From: Bacillota bacterium
GTDB lineage: Bacteria; Bacillota; Dethiobacteria; DTU022
DNA: 9,760 bases
Direction of reading: 5' to 3'
Assembly (NCBI GenBank): GCA_012727685.1
Contig: JAAYGO010000210.1
Span: 1-9,760, forward strand
Below the pieces are notes generated by a model. It was not told the origin of the DNA and made no database searches. It was given only the letters and a program-made list of their open reading frames with translations. Position numbers and translations under genes: made by a program. Shown one piece after another: positions 1 through 7,103 of the stretch. The first letter of the stretch is position 1, and every line of letters starts with the position of its first letter.

Positions 1-136
1 AAAACGCTGTATTTTAAAGCCTTTTTGCGGTTTTACTCAATTTTTAGGCCGGTTCGTTGTGACTATTTATTAGCTATGATTCGTGTTACCTTTTAGCTTT
101 AGTTGACCTTTTTGGGGTCGAATCACCCCATAGATG

Positions 137-216
137 TTAGTACTTGATACCGTATTTTTTTAGCTTGCGGTACAATGTGGATAACTCAATATCGGCAAAG
201 GTGGAAGCTTTTTTAA
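137..216 (-). other. Frameshift site A AAA AAG and out-of-frame Fis-type HTH of the activator
   Basis: On the minus strand the codons TTA AAA AAG occupy 216-208, so the heptamer A AAA AAG (214-208) sits in the X XXY YYZ phase of a -1 slippery site, the same heptamer as in E. coli dnaX. Staying in frame adds 15 unrelated residues and stops at 160-162. Slipping back one base reads ASTFADIELSTLYRKLKK and on to YGIKY, stopping at 137-139. This matches the usual recognition helix and end of NtrC-type regulators. I see no strong downstream hairpin and no Shine-Dalgarno-like stimulator at the spacing known for dnaX; the nearest GGAGA is about 30 nt upstream. A one-base A deletion (mutation or assembly error) gives the same picture. 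Confidence 0.8.
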
Positions 217-1482
217 GTCGCTGCCATGTAGTTGAACAAGATTCTCCAAATATTCTTTTTCAAACTTCTGTTTAGCATCCCTGTAGGTTAGTTCGAAGTT
301 CTGTGTAAAGTTTTGGGGCGAGGTTATCCAGGACGGCAGATCTTGAGTATCGATAATAGGGCTGTTATGGAAAGCGCATATGTTTTCGATGCAGTTTTGA
401 AGCTCGCGGACGTTGCCTTTCCATGTGTAATTCTCCAGCAAAGATAGAGCCTCTTTGGATATTTTTTTTGTTTTGCCTGTTTTGAGTTTCAAAAAGTGGT
501 TTATCAGCGGTAGTATATCCTGTTTTCTTTCTCTCAGCGGTGGGATGTAGATGCGGATTACGGCAATCCGGTAATAAAGGTCTTCACGAAACTGGTTGCT
601 TTCGATTAAAGCCTTGAGATCCCGATTGGTCGCGGCAATCAGCCTGAAATCGGTGTTTATCAGGCATGTGCTGCCGATGCGGGAGAATTTTTTATCTTGC
701 AGAACCCTCAATAATTTTACCTGCAAATCCGGTGAGGCTTCGCCAATTTCATCAAGGAAAAGGGTTCCTCCACATACATCTTCAAAGTAACCTGTAGTTT
801 GGCTATAGGCACCGGTAAATGCTCCTTTTTCATAGCCGAAGAGGATGCTTTCCTGTAAATTTTCAGGAATAGCTCCGCAGTTTAAGGGAAGAAACGGCTT
901 ATCTTTACGGTGGCTTTGTTCATGAATTAGGCGCGCAATTATCTCTTTCCCCGTTCCGGTTTCACCTTCGATTAAAACATTGCTGTCTACGACTGCCAGT
1001 TTTGAAATCGAAGACAATATATTCTGCATCTGCTTGCTCTGGGCAATGAAGGTGGTAAGACCATTTTGTCTCTGCAGCTGCTTCTTTAATGCCGTGTTTT
1101 CCAATTTTAATTTTTTTCTTTCCAGGGCATTGCATACCGAAAAGCTGACTTTGTCCATGCTATCAAATGGTTTATTTAAAAAATCATATGCTCCAAAACG
1201 CATTGCCTCTACGGCCTTTTCCATAGTGCCGTAGGCGGTGATAATGATCACGGCACTATCCGCATCAATGGTTTTTATTTTTTGCAGAACATCGATGCCG
1301 TCCATATCAGGCAACTTCAAATCAAGCATGATGAGATCATAGTGATGCTGCTGCATAAGGCTTAAAGCATGGCTTCCCCTGGAAGAGACGGTTACGGAAA
1401 AGCCTTTTCCCTGTAGCACGTTGCTAATAAAGCTTTGCACATAAACATCGTCGTCAATAACCAGTACTTTGGGCTTATTCAT
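160..1482 (-). CDS. NtrC/AtoC-family sigma-54-dependent response regulator, C-terminus in -1 frame
   Basis: Cytoplasmic transcription activator of sigma-54 RNA polymerase, probably phosphorylated by the upstream kinase. Numbered from the ATG at 1482: receiver domain about 3-118 with acidic pocket DDD at 10-12, phosphoacceptor Asp54 (LIMLDLKLPD) and Lys104 (NKPF). The AAA+ domain spans about 143-375 with Walker A GETGTGKE at 173-180, the sigma-54-contacting GAFTGA loop at 220-225, and Walker B GGTLFLDE ending near 245. A TTG at 1494 is in frame, but the ATG at 1482 has GGTGAT just upstream and overlaps the kinase stop by 8 bp, implying translational coupling. The in-frame product is 440 residues and ends in a non-homologous tail (LPPLPILSYPHCTAS) instead of a helix-turn-helix. 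The missing motif (STLYRKLKKYGI) lies in the -1 frame and ends at 137, giving 448 residues. Family assignment is very secure; the natural C-terminus is not. Confidence 0.93.
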   Translation of the reverse strand: MNKPKVLVIDDDVYVQSFISNVLQGKGFSVTVSSRGSHALSLMQQHHYDLIMLDLKLPDMDGIDVLQKIKTIDADSAVIIITAYGTMEKAVEAMRFGAYDFLNKPFDSMDKVSFSVCNALERKKLKLENTALKKQLQRQNGLTTFIAQSKQMQNILSSISKLAVVDSNVLIEGETGTGKEIIARLIHEQSHRKDKPFLPLNCGAIPENLQESILFGYEKGAFTGAYSQTTGYFEDVCGGTLFLDEIGEASPDLQVKLLRVLQDKKFSRIGSTCLINTDFRLIAATNRDLKALIESNQFREDLYYRIAVIRIYIPPLRERKQDILPLINHFLKLKTGKTKKISKEALSLLENYTWKGNVRELQNCIENICAFHNSPIIDTQDLPSWITSPQNFTQNFELTYRDAKQKFEKEYLENLVQLHGSDLKKLPPLPILSYPHCTAS

Positions 1483-2983
1483 ATTTATCACCAACGGAGA
1501 ATGTTATCAGAAAACGCGTGCCTTTCTGGGGAGTGCTTTCAATGTTGATCAGCCCCCCATGCTCAAAAATAATTCTCTGGGAGATGCTTAATCCAAGTCC
1601 CGTATTGGGTGAATTTTTAGTGGTAAAGAAAGGTTCAAATATCCGGGCAAGGTTTTCCGGGATGATGCCGCAACCGGTATCCTGGATCAAGATTTCTATG
1701 CTTTTCTTCGGCTGAAGGCTGGTAGTAATTATTATTTCTCCATCTCCGGGAATGGCTTCGATTGAATTCATAATAATGTTTAAAAAAGCGTGCTTTAAGG
1801 CGTTTGCATCTCCATACAGCTTCGGCAGCGAAGGATGGTATTGTTCCAGGAGCTTGATTTGCTTTAATCTGAGGAAGCTGTTTACTTCAATAGTGGTGTT
1901 TTTTAATATTTCATTAACATCACAATACTTCGTGCCGAAGTTAATATCCGATATGTTCTTTCTGGAAAAAGTTAATATATTATTGACCACTTCCCTGCAT
2001 TCACTGCCCGCCCTATTGATTAATTTGATTAAATCTTGTTTTTGCGGGTCGTGTTCTTTGGATAGCAATAGTTCCGTAAGATTGATCACTCCTACCATGG
2101 GATTATTTAGCTGGTGGGCCAGCTCGCCGGCTAGTTTACCCAGCAGCGCCAGCTTTTCTGCATGCACCAGATTCTGTTCAATGATTTTTCTTTCAGTAAT
2201 ATCCCAGATAATGAACAGGAAGGCTATGGTGGTTTTTTTCTGGTTAGAGATTTTAGAATAATTAAGCCGGATGGCAAAATGACGGCTGCTGGCATGCTGA
2301 CCTGTCAGCTCTCCCTCCCATGTATTGTACGTATTTAAGATGGTGTGAATATCGGTTTTATTCTCTTCGGGAAAGAGACAATCGATTTTTTCCCCGAGCA
2401 CATTATCTTCGCCATAGCCAAAAATGATCTCGGCAGCTTTATTAAAAATAACAATGTGTCTACTGCTGTCGCAAACTACAATAGCGGTTGGTGACGCATT
2501 CAGGATATGGGCGGCTAAACTTTCATATTCCTCGAAAAGCTGAAGATACAAGATAAAGTACGAAGATGAAGCATGCTTTATGGGCAAACCTTTTATCCAC
2601 AATACCATGATCCGGTCATAATACTGGGGCTTGTATTGATCGAGGAATAGTTCGAAGGGTTCCTGGTTCTCCAGCAGCCTTGCTAATGGCTGTTCAACTC
2701 CCTGCTGTATAAGCGAGGGAAAGACTTCGGCTATATTTTTATTGAGCACAACTTCTCGTTTGATGCGCGAGTTTTTCTCCTGCTTTTTGTTAAAGCCAAT
2801 TAACGTGCCGCTTTTGTCAAGCAGCATCACCCCGACAGGCATGTCTTCAATAAAATTGGTCAGGAGCTGAAGTAAAGCATCCAAACCGATCACTGCCTTC
2901 CTGGTTATATGTTCTACAGAAATACTAGTTTTCCTCTTTTGAAATTTGGCATTATTGCCAAAAATTTTTTGAAAAAAAACCAA
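1475..2983 (-). CDS. Cytosolic two-PAS sensor histidine kinase
   Basis: Autophosphorylating sensor that should donate phosphate to the sigma-54 activator encoded just downstream. It has no transmembrane segment, so it should sense a cytoplasmic signal. Order: PAS-like region about 42-135 (IEDMPVGVMLLDKSGTLIGF), second PAS about 155-262 (LNASPTAIVVCDSSRHIVIF) with a PAC-type end DITERK, HisKA dimerisation region about 272-345 with phospho-His290 in ELAHQLNNPM, and HATPase_c about 390-497 with N-box Asn402/Asn406, G1 DTGCGI at 435-440, F-box FEPFFTTK, and G2 TGLGLS. The assigned start is a TTG at 2983 with no clear ribosome binding site; the frame is open only back to a stop at 3008-3010. Two tandem ATGs at 3003 and 3000 lie in another frame that would join this one by a -1 shift on the run of eight T residues (minus strand, 2979-2972), so the first few residues are uncertain. 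Ligand unknown. Confidence 0.93.
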   Translation of the reverse strand: MVFFQKIFGNNAKFQKRKTSISVEHITRKAVIGLDALLQLLTNFIEDMPVGVMLLDKSGTLIGFNKKQEKNSRIKREVVLNKNIAEVFPSLIQQGVEQPLARLLENQEPFELFLDQYKPQYYDRIMVLWIKGLPIKHASSSYFILYLQLFEEYESLAAHILNASPTAIVVCDSSRHIVIFNKAAEIIFGYGEDNVLGEKIDCLFPEENKTDIHTILNTYNTWEGELTGQHASSRHFAIRLNYSKISNQKKTTIAFLFIIWDITERKIIEQNLVHAEKLALLGKLAGELAHQLNNPMVGVINLTELLLSKEHDPQKQDLIKLINRAGSECREVVNNILTFSRKNISDINFGTKYCDVNEILKNTTIEVNSFLRLKQIKLLEQYHPSLPKLYGDANALKHAFLNIIMNSIEAIPGDGEIIITTSLQPKKSIEILIQDTGCGIIPENLARIFEPFFTTKNSPNTGLGLSISQRIIFEHGGLINIESTPQKGTRFLITFSVGDKYE

Positions 2984-3013
2984 AACTGCTGCGCGATCAT
3001 CATAGCTCTATTC

Positions 3014-3041
3014 AAAAAAGCTTGCCCCTTTAAGTTTTTTT
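3014..3041. repeat. Inverted repeat in divergent control region, candidate activator site
   Basis: AAAAAAGCTT (3014-3023) and AAGTTTTTTT (3032-3041) pair at 9 of 10 positions around an 8 nt spacer. It lies between the two divergent genes, about 25 to 50 bp upstream of the -24 element. Activators of this family bind inverted repeats upstream of their promoter, so this is a candidate site. The arms are mostly A/T tracts, which arise easily by chance in this AT-rich stretch. Confidence 0.3.
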
Positions 3042-3062
3042 ATTTTTAATCAAGTATAAATA

Positions 3063-3080
3063 TTGGCACGTTATTTGCTA
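3063..3080 (+). promoter_or_regulatory. Sigma-54 -24/-12 promoter of the CoA-transferase operon
   Basis: TTGGCACGttatTTGCTA matches the sigma-54 consensus TGGCACG-N4-TTGCW at every conserved base. The invariant GG (3065-3066) and GC (3077-3078) are separated by the required 10 nt. Transcription should start near 3089-3091, about 35 nt before the ATG at 3125. The divergently encoded sigma-54 activator is the obvious regulator of this promoter, so the operon should be silent without its activated form. Confidence 0.93.
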
Positions 3081-3124
3081 TTTACTTCTGTTAGAGATCT
3101 AAATAGAAAGAGAGGTTTACGGTA

Positions 3125-4123
3125 ATGCGCATTTTAGCCACCGGAGTAGGTAAGCTGATCAAGCCCGTGCCGTCCAGCGACCAGGTCCAACAGGAAACGA
3201 GAACCCTGAAATCATTGGCCTTAACCAACAAAGTGATGAGCGCTAAAGAAGCGGTGCAAAGATATGTTCAGGAAAATGACTATGTTGTCTCCGAGTTGAC
3301 CGGTAATGTACGAGGCCCGATGGCGCTAATCCGGGAAGTGGTCAGACAAGGATTTAAAGACCTTAAAGCCGCCGGCAATACATCCACTTTAGATATAGAC
3401 CTGCTGCTGCAGGCTGGCTGCGTGAAAGAGCTGGACCTTTGCTACGTGGGCTATGAGCTGCTCGGCACCTCTTATACCATGCGCAAAATGATCGAAGAGG
3501 GAAAATTGAAGATTACCGAATGGAGCAACGCCACCATGGCCTGGCGTTTAAAAGCGGCTGCCATGGGGGTGCCTTTCCTGCCGTGCCGTTCCATGCTGGA
3601 AGGAACCGATACTTTCAAATACAGCGCGGCCAAAATAGCAGAGTGTCCCTTTTCCGGCGATCGGGTCTGTGTGGTCCCCGCCCTGAGGCCTGATGTGGCC
3701 TTAATACATGTTCACAGGTGCGATATTTACGGCAACGCGCAAATTGACGGCATTACCGGTTCCACCCTGGAAGTAGCGGCCGCCTCGAAAAAAGTGATTA
3801 TTTCCACTGAAAAAATCATTGACCATGATGAAATTAGAAAAAACCCGGAGAGGACGGCTATTCCGTATTTTATGGTTAACGCCGTAGTCGAAGCGCCTTT
3901 CGGCGCTCACCCGGGTAATATGCCCTACCTGTACGACATGGATGTGGAGCATTACAAAGAGTATATCAATTACTGTAAAACAGGCGAAGGCATTAAAGAG
4001 TATTTTAACAAGTTTATTTACAATGTTCCGGATAATGATGGATACCTCAAGCTAATCGGGGAAGAGAGGCTCGAAGAGCTGAAGCGGAAAGAACAGATCA
4101 GATATAAGTATAGGGAGGAGTGA
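3125..4123 (+). CDS. CoA-transferase subunit A, glutaconate CoA-transferase (GctA) type
   Basis: Alpha subunit of a class I (family I) CoA-transferase, working as a heteromer with the next gene product to move CoA between carboxylates in the cytoplasm. At 332 residues it is near the length of GctA (about 320). Recognisable family stretches are ELTGNVRGPMALIREVVRQG (about 58-77), CYVGYELLGTSYTMRKM and VHRCDIYGNAQIDG (from residue 196). The catalytic Glu of this class belongs to subunit B. The ATG at 3125 follows AGAGAGG at a usable distance and is the first gene after the sigma-54 promoter. About 37 residues precede MSAKEAVQRYV (Met38), where many relatives begin; that Met lacks a ribosome binding site, so the long form is preferred. 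The true substrate is unknown: homologues also include CoA-transferase-like ring hydrolases (IpdAB) of steroid breakdown. Confidence 0.9.
   Translation: MRILATGVGKLIKPVPSSDQVQQETRTLKSLALTNKVMSAKEAVQRYVQENDYVVSELTGNVRGPMALIREVVRQGFKDLKAAGNTSTLDIDLLLQAGCVKELDLCYVGYELLGTSYTMRKMIEEGKLKITEWSNATMAWRLKAAAMGVPFLPCRSMLEGTDTFKYSAAKIAECPFSGDRVCVVPALRPDVALIHVHRCDIYGNAQIDGITGSTLEVAAASKKVIISTEKIIDHDEIRKNPERTAIPYFMVNAVVEAPFGAHPGNMPYLYDMDVEHYKEYINYCKTGEGIKEYFNKFIYNVPDNDGYLKLIGEERLEELKRKEQIRYKYREE
4112..4120 (+). promoter_or_regulatory. Ribosome binding site deciding the subunit B start
   Basis: AGGGAGGAG ends 8 nt before the ATG at 4129. The GTG at 4120 overlaps the site itself and the ATG at 4123 is too close, so 4129 is the best start. 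The site lies inside the last codons of subunit A, indicating coupled translation. Confidence 0.7.
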
Positions 4124-4128
4124 TGGTA

Positions 4129-4911
4129 ATGACTAATTACAACCAACCGGAGCTGCTAGCATGCATCTCTGCCAAAATGGTAGTGGACAATAAAGGTTAT
4201 TTTGTCGGGTCGGGAATACCGCTGATCAGCGTCCTGCTGGCCAAAAAGACACATGCACCAAATGCTGTCCCCTTTTTTGAGACCGGTTCAATCGGGCCAA
4301 AACTGGAGGAGCTGCCTATCTCAATTGCCGATTCGAAAACCATGACCCGTGCCATTGCTGTTAAAAGCATGTGCGATATTTTTGAACTCTCTACCATTGG
4401 CGTGATTGAATATGGTTTTTTGGGCGGCGCGCAAGTTGATATGTATGGAAATTTAAACGCCACCATGATCGGCGATGACTATTACCGGCCTAAAGTAAGA
4501 CTGCCCGGCAGCGGGGGAGCCTGTGATGTGGGTTCCCTTTGCGGCAAAACCATCATTCTGATGCTGCATGAGAAGCGCCGTTTCGTTCCAAGGGTAGATT
4601 TTATAACCACTCCTGGCTATCTCGAAGGCGGCAACTCGCGGGAGGAACGGGGTTTTATTAAGGGCACCGGTCCTTACCGGGTCATCACCAATCTGGCGGT
4701 CATGGATTTTGAGGAAGAAAGTAAAAGGATGCGCCTTCTTTATCTCCTTCCGGGTGCCACCGTGGAGCGGGTGGTGGAAAATACCGGATTTGAGCTGATC
4801 ATACCCGATCACATCGAGACCTTGGACCCGCCGACGAGGGAGGAATTACAGCTGTTGAGGGAAGTCCTGGATCCGACGGGGTTAATTATCGGCCGCCAGT
4901 TGAAGAATTAA
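4129..4911 (+). CDS. CoA-transferase subunit B, glutaconate CoA-transferase (GctB) type
   Basis: Beta subunit of the class I CoA-transferase; it carries the glutamate that forms the enzyme-CoA thioester. At 260 residues it fits GctB (about 266). The N-terminal part shows the family pattern GYFVGSGIPLISVLLAKKTHAP (in part residues 23-44), then FFETGSIGPKLEELPIS. Glu51 in ETGSIG is at the position of the catalytic Glu of GctB, so the protein looks active. Later stretches GGAQVDMYGNLNAT and LPGSGGACDVGS are typical of the nucleotide/CoA-binding fold. The C-terminal half ends with LDPTGLIIGR. The gene begins 5 bp after the stop of subunit A, so the two are likely made in equal amounts. The acid pair it uses cannot be told from the sequence. 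Confidence 0.9.
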   Translation: MTNYNQPELLACISAKMVVDNKGYFVGSGIPLISVLLAKKTHAPNAVPFFETGSIGPKLEELPISIADSKTMTRAIAVKSMCDIFELSTIGVIEYGFLGGAQVDMYGNLNATMIGDDYYRPKVRLPGSGGACDVGSLCGKTIILMLHEKRRFVPRVDFITTPGYLEGGNSREERGFIKGTGPYRVITNLAVMDFEEESKRMRLLYLLPGATVERVVENTGFELIIPDHIETLDPPTREELQLLREVLDPTGLIIGRQLKN

Positions 4912-4941
4912 GTCGGCGGAGCAATTAAGGAGGTTTTTATA

Positions 4942-6102
4942 ATGCGGAAAGTATCGGTTATCGGGGCACATGAAATCAAGTGGGGCGTTTTAAAAGAAAA
5001 ACCCCTGCTAGATATGGTCTCGGAGGCGGCCAACAAGGCCATTACAGATGCCGGAATTGACCGGTACGCGATACAGGCCATTTTCCTGGGCAACGCGTTT
5101 GGAGAAATACTGACCGGCCAGGCTACCCTTGGCTCCGCCACCGCCAATATTCTCGGTATACCGCATGTGCCTTCGATTCGCTTCGAATGCGCCTGCAGCT
5201 CTGGGGCGATCGCCCTACGGGAAGCTTTTTTAAATATTGCCCATGGCGTTTATGATTATGTCCTGGTAGTCGGCGTCGAGAAAATGAACACAAAAGAAAC
5301 ACCTCAAATTTTAAGCGCCATCGCTACAAGCTTCGATTTTTATGACCAGAAAGCGGGTATTGTCGCACCTGCCGTTTTTGCGCTATATGCCAGCGCCCAT
5401 ATGAAACATTTTGGCACAACCAAAGAGCAGCTGGCCATGGTGGCTGAAAAAAATTATTACAACGGCTCGTTGAACCCAAACGCACATTACCAGAAGCAGG
5501 TTTCTCTAGAGGAGATCCTCAACGCTCCAATGATTGCCGAACCGCTGGGCAGGCATGATTGTTCCCTGGTTACCGATGGAGCGGCGGCATTGGTATTGGG
5601 TCCGGCGGAGACGGCAAAGAATTACAATTCGCAGCCGATTAACATTTTGGCTTCCGCTATTGCCGGCGATTATTACCGGGTAGCGAACCGGGATAGCTAT
5701 GTTTCATTTGCCTCCACCAGGATTGCTGCCCGGCAGGCCTATGAGATGGCGGGGGTGCAGCCGCAGGATATTACCTGTGCGGAAACCCATGACTGTTTTA
5801 CCATCACGGAGATTATCAATATCGAGGATCTGGGATTTTTCCCTAAAGGTGAAGGGGGGAGGGCTGTCCAGGACGGTGAAACCCGCCTTGCCGGCCGCAT
5901 CCCTGTCAATGCCAGCGGAGGCCTTAAAGCCAAAGGGCATGCCATCGGGGCGACCGGTGTAGGGCAGGTAGTTGAAGCCGTAACCCAATTGCGCGGCAAG
6001 GCCGGAGAACGGCAGATCAAAAATGTTGAGCTATTCCTGACCCACATGCTGGGCGGCTCGCCGTCCATCAGCGTTATTCACATCTTTGCAAGGGGGTATT
6101 AA
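4942..6102 (+). CDS. SCP2/SCP-x-type thiolase (acyl-CoA C-acyltransferase family)
   Basis: Thiolase-fold enzyme of the non-decarboxylating SCP2 branch, 386 residues, predicted to cleave a beta-ketoacyl-CoA with CoA or run the reverse condensation. Catalytic nucleophile Cys85 sits in ECACSSG. THDCFTITE near 282-290 is the SCP2-type version of the central motif, and His333 lies in GGLKAKGHAIGATG. In the last block, His368 in THMLGG replaces the CxG cysteine of classical thiolases, as in SCP2/archaeal types. An excellent ribosome binding site AAGGAGGT (4927-4934) lies 7 nt before the ATG. The next gene encodes a DUF35 protein, the usual partner of this branch (archaeal thiolase/HMG-CoA synthase complexes; Ltp2-ChsH2 aldolases). 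An aldolase-like activity is therefore possible, though the retained Cys favours thiolase chemistry. Confidence 0.9.
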   Translation: MRKVSVIGAHEIKWGVLKEKPLLDMVSEAANKAITDAGIDRYAIQAIFLGNAFGEILTGQATLGSATANILGIPHVPSIRFECACSSGAIALREAFLNIAHGVYDYVLVVGVEKMNTKETPQILSAIATSFDFYDQKAGIVAPAVFALYASAHMKHFGTTKEQLAMVAEKNYYNGSLNPNAHYQKQVSLEEILNAPMIAEPLGRHDCSLVTDGAAALVLGPAETAKNYNSQPINILASAIAGDYYRVANRDSYVSFASTRIAARQAYEMAGVQPQDITCAETHDCFTITEIINIEDLGFFPKGEGGRAVQDGETRLAGRIPVNASGGLKAKGHAIGATGVGQVVEAVTQLRGKAGERQIKNVELFLTHMLGGSPSISVIHIFARGY

Positions 6103-6103
6103 T

Positions 6104-6427
6104 GTGTCAGCAGCAGTTCTCACGGGCTATAAATGCAATTACTGCCGGCAAACCTATCTAAACTCGTCCGACCTGTGCGGCAAATGCGGCTCTACGGCCT
6201 CGCTGTTCGAGTTTGAGCTGCCCGATGACGGCAGCATCGTCACCTTTACTACGGTGTGGCGGGGAGTAGATTATCTGCCGCAGCCTTATACTTTGGCTGT
6301 CATTGACCTGGGCGGCGAAATTCAGGTATTGGGAAGGGTTAAGAGAGGTGGCCAGGGCATTGCGATCAATCAGAAAGTCCGGTACGCCGGGAAAGACGAA
6401 TACGGGCATATATTTGAACTGTCTTAA
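6104..6427 (+). CDS. DUF35 zinc-ribbon/OB-fold acyl-CoA-associated protein
   Basis: Small protein of 107 residues from the GTG at 6104. The N-terminal rubredoxin-like zinc ribbon has Cys11-x2-Cys14 and Cys25-x2-Cys28 (KCNYC and LCGKC). It is followed by an OB-fold of about residues 35-105 with GSIVTFTTVWRG and PYTLAVIDLGG. Members bind SCP2-type thiolases and help channel or position acyl-CoA; they do not act alone. AGGGGGT (6091-6097), inside the end of the thiolase gene, is 6 nt before this GTG; an in-frame TTG at 6086 lies upstream of that site and is less likely. The near-abutting of thiolase stop and this start, with the ribosome binding site within the thiolase gene, supports a 1:1 complex. 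Confidence 0.88.
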   Translation: MSAAVLTGYKCNYCRQTYLNSSDLCGKCGSTASLFEFELPDDGSIVTFTTVWRGVDYLPQPYTLAVIDLGGEIQVLGRVKRGGQGIAINQKVRYAGKDEYGHIFELS

Positions 6428-6457
6428 CCGGCAAGATCGAAACATGGAGGTTGCGTG

Positions 6458-6877
6458 ATGTCGTCTTTAATTGCAAAAATCGATCATATCGGCATTGCAG
6501 TCCGGGACCTGGAAAAAGCGATGCGCACTTACGAAGAGGCATTTGGACTTGTAGCCAAGGCCGTTGAAGAAGTGGAAGATTTCAAGGTAAAAATATGTTT
6601 TATCCCGGTGGGAGAAGCGCTTGTTGAGTTCCTTGAACCGACCGGTCCGGATAGTGATTTTCATCGCTACATTGAAGAAAAAGGCGAAGCCATCCACCAT
6701 ATCGCCTTTCGGGTCTCCAACATTGATCTGGTTTTAGACAGGTTGAAAAAAACCGGCATTCCTTTGCAGGATCAGGAACCCAGACCCGGAGGGGGTGGGG
6801 CACGGGTTGCTTTTATCGAACCGTCGGCTATCAATAATGTCGTGATCGAGCTGGTAGAAAGGCTGGAAGACTTGTAG
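6458..6877 (+). CDS. Methylmalonyl-CoA epimerase-like VOC-superfamily protein
   Basis: Glyoxalase/VOC-fold protein of 139 residues, closest in pattern to methylmalonyl-CoA epimerase, which interconverts the (R) and (S) forms of 2-methylmalonyl-CoA through a metal-bound enolate. Candidate metal ligands are His10 (KIDHIGIAV), Glu57 (VEFLEPTGPDS), His81 (IHHIAFRV) and Glu131 (VVIELVE). The EPRPGGGGARVAFI segment is strongly epimerase-like. In place of the usual HPKSTGGVLIEL near the end it has EPSAINNVVIEL, which may mean a different alpha-substituted acyl-CoA. TGGAGG (6445-6450) lies 7 nt before the ATG at 6458, favouring it over GTG at 6455. It is the last gene of the tight cluster; no mutase or propionyl-CoA carboxylase is nearby. 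Confidence 0.85.
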   Translation: MSSLIAKIDHIGIAVRDLEKAMRTYEEAFGLVAKAVEEVEDFKVKICFIPVGEALVEFLEPTGPDSDFHRYIEEKGEAIHHIAFRVSNIDLVLDRLKKTGIPLQDQEPRPGGGGARVAFIEPSAINNVVIELVERLEDL

Positions 6878-7103
6878 CAAGTTTTACAAGCTCTCGAAAA
6901 GCCAGAATGAATAAACGTATAAAGACCCGCATCTTCTTCGCTGCCAAACATCTTCCTCGTGCACCCATTAGGAGCTTTTCCCCAAATATCTTTGCAGAAC
7001 TGAGACTACCTGGACAGCTCTAACCACAACATGAGCAAAGGCGGCATATGGCTTTATGTTTGGGTTGCCGGGTAAGCGCATCAAAGGCAAGGGAGGTGGT
7101 CAT
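6878..7103. other. Gap between epimerase-like gene and transporter genes
   Basis: 226 bp without a convincing gene. I find no clear terminator hairpin and no good -35/-10 or -24/-12 promoter; a TATAAA at 6918-6923 lacks a matching -35. Transcription may simply continue from the operon into the transporter. A 38-codon open frame at 6907-7023 lacks a ribosome binding site. The end contains the ribosome binding site GGGAGGTGG (7091-7099) of the next small gene. Confidence 0.5.

Noticed and set aside
114..129. Inverted repeat GGGGT/ACCCC after the activator gene, considered as its terminator
   Set aside because: On the minus strand the 5 bp hairpin is followed by A residues, not a U-run, and nothing suitable follows on the plus strand. 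Positions 1-136 otherwise show no supported feature.
176..184. Perfect DnaA-box sequence (TTATCCACA on the minus strand)
   Set aside because: Single copy inside the coding HTH region of the activator, with no other boxes, AT-rich unwinding region or dnaA/dnaN nearby; most likely chance.
1752..2261. 169-codon open frame opposite the kinase gene
   Set aside because: Antisense shadow of a clearly conserved kinase HATPase/HisKA region, with no motif of its own.
6907..7023. 38-codon open frame starting MNKRIKTRIFF in the gap before the transporter
   Set aside because: No ribosome binding site, no recognisable motif, and length expected by chance.
7049..7062. TGGC...TTGG pattern as a second sigma-54 promoter before the small membrane protein
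   Set aside because: The -12 element lacks the invariant GC and the -24 element lacks the CACG part.
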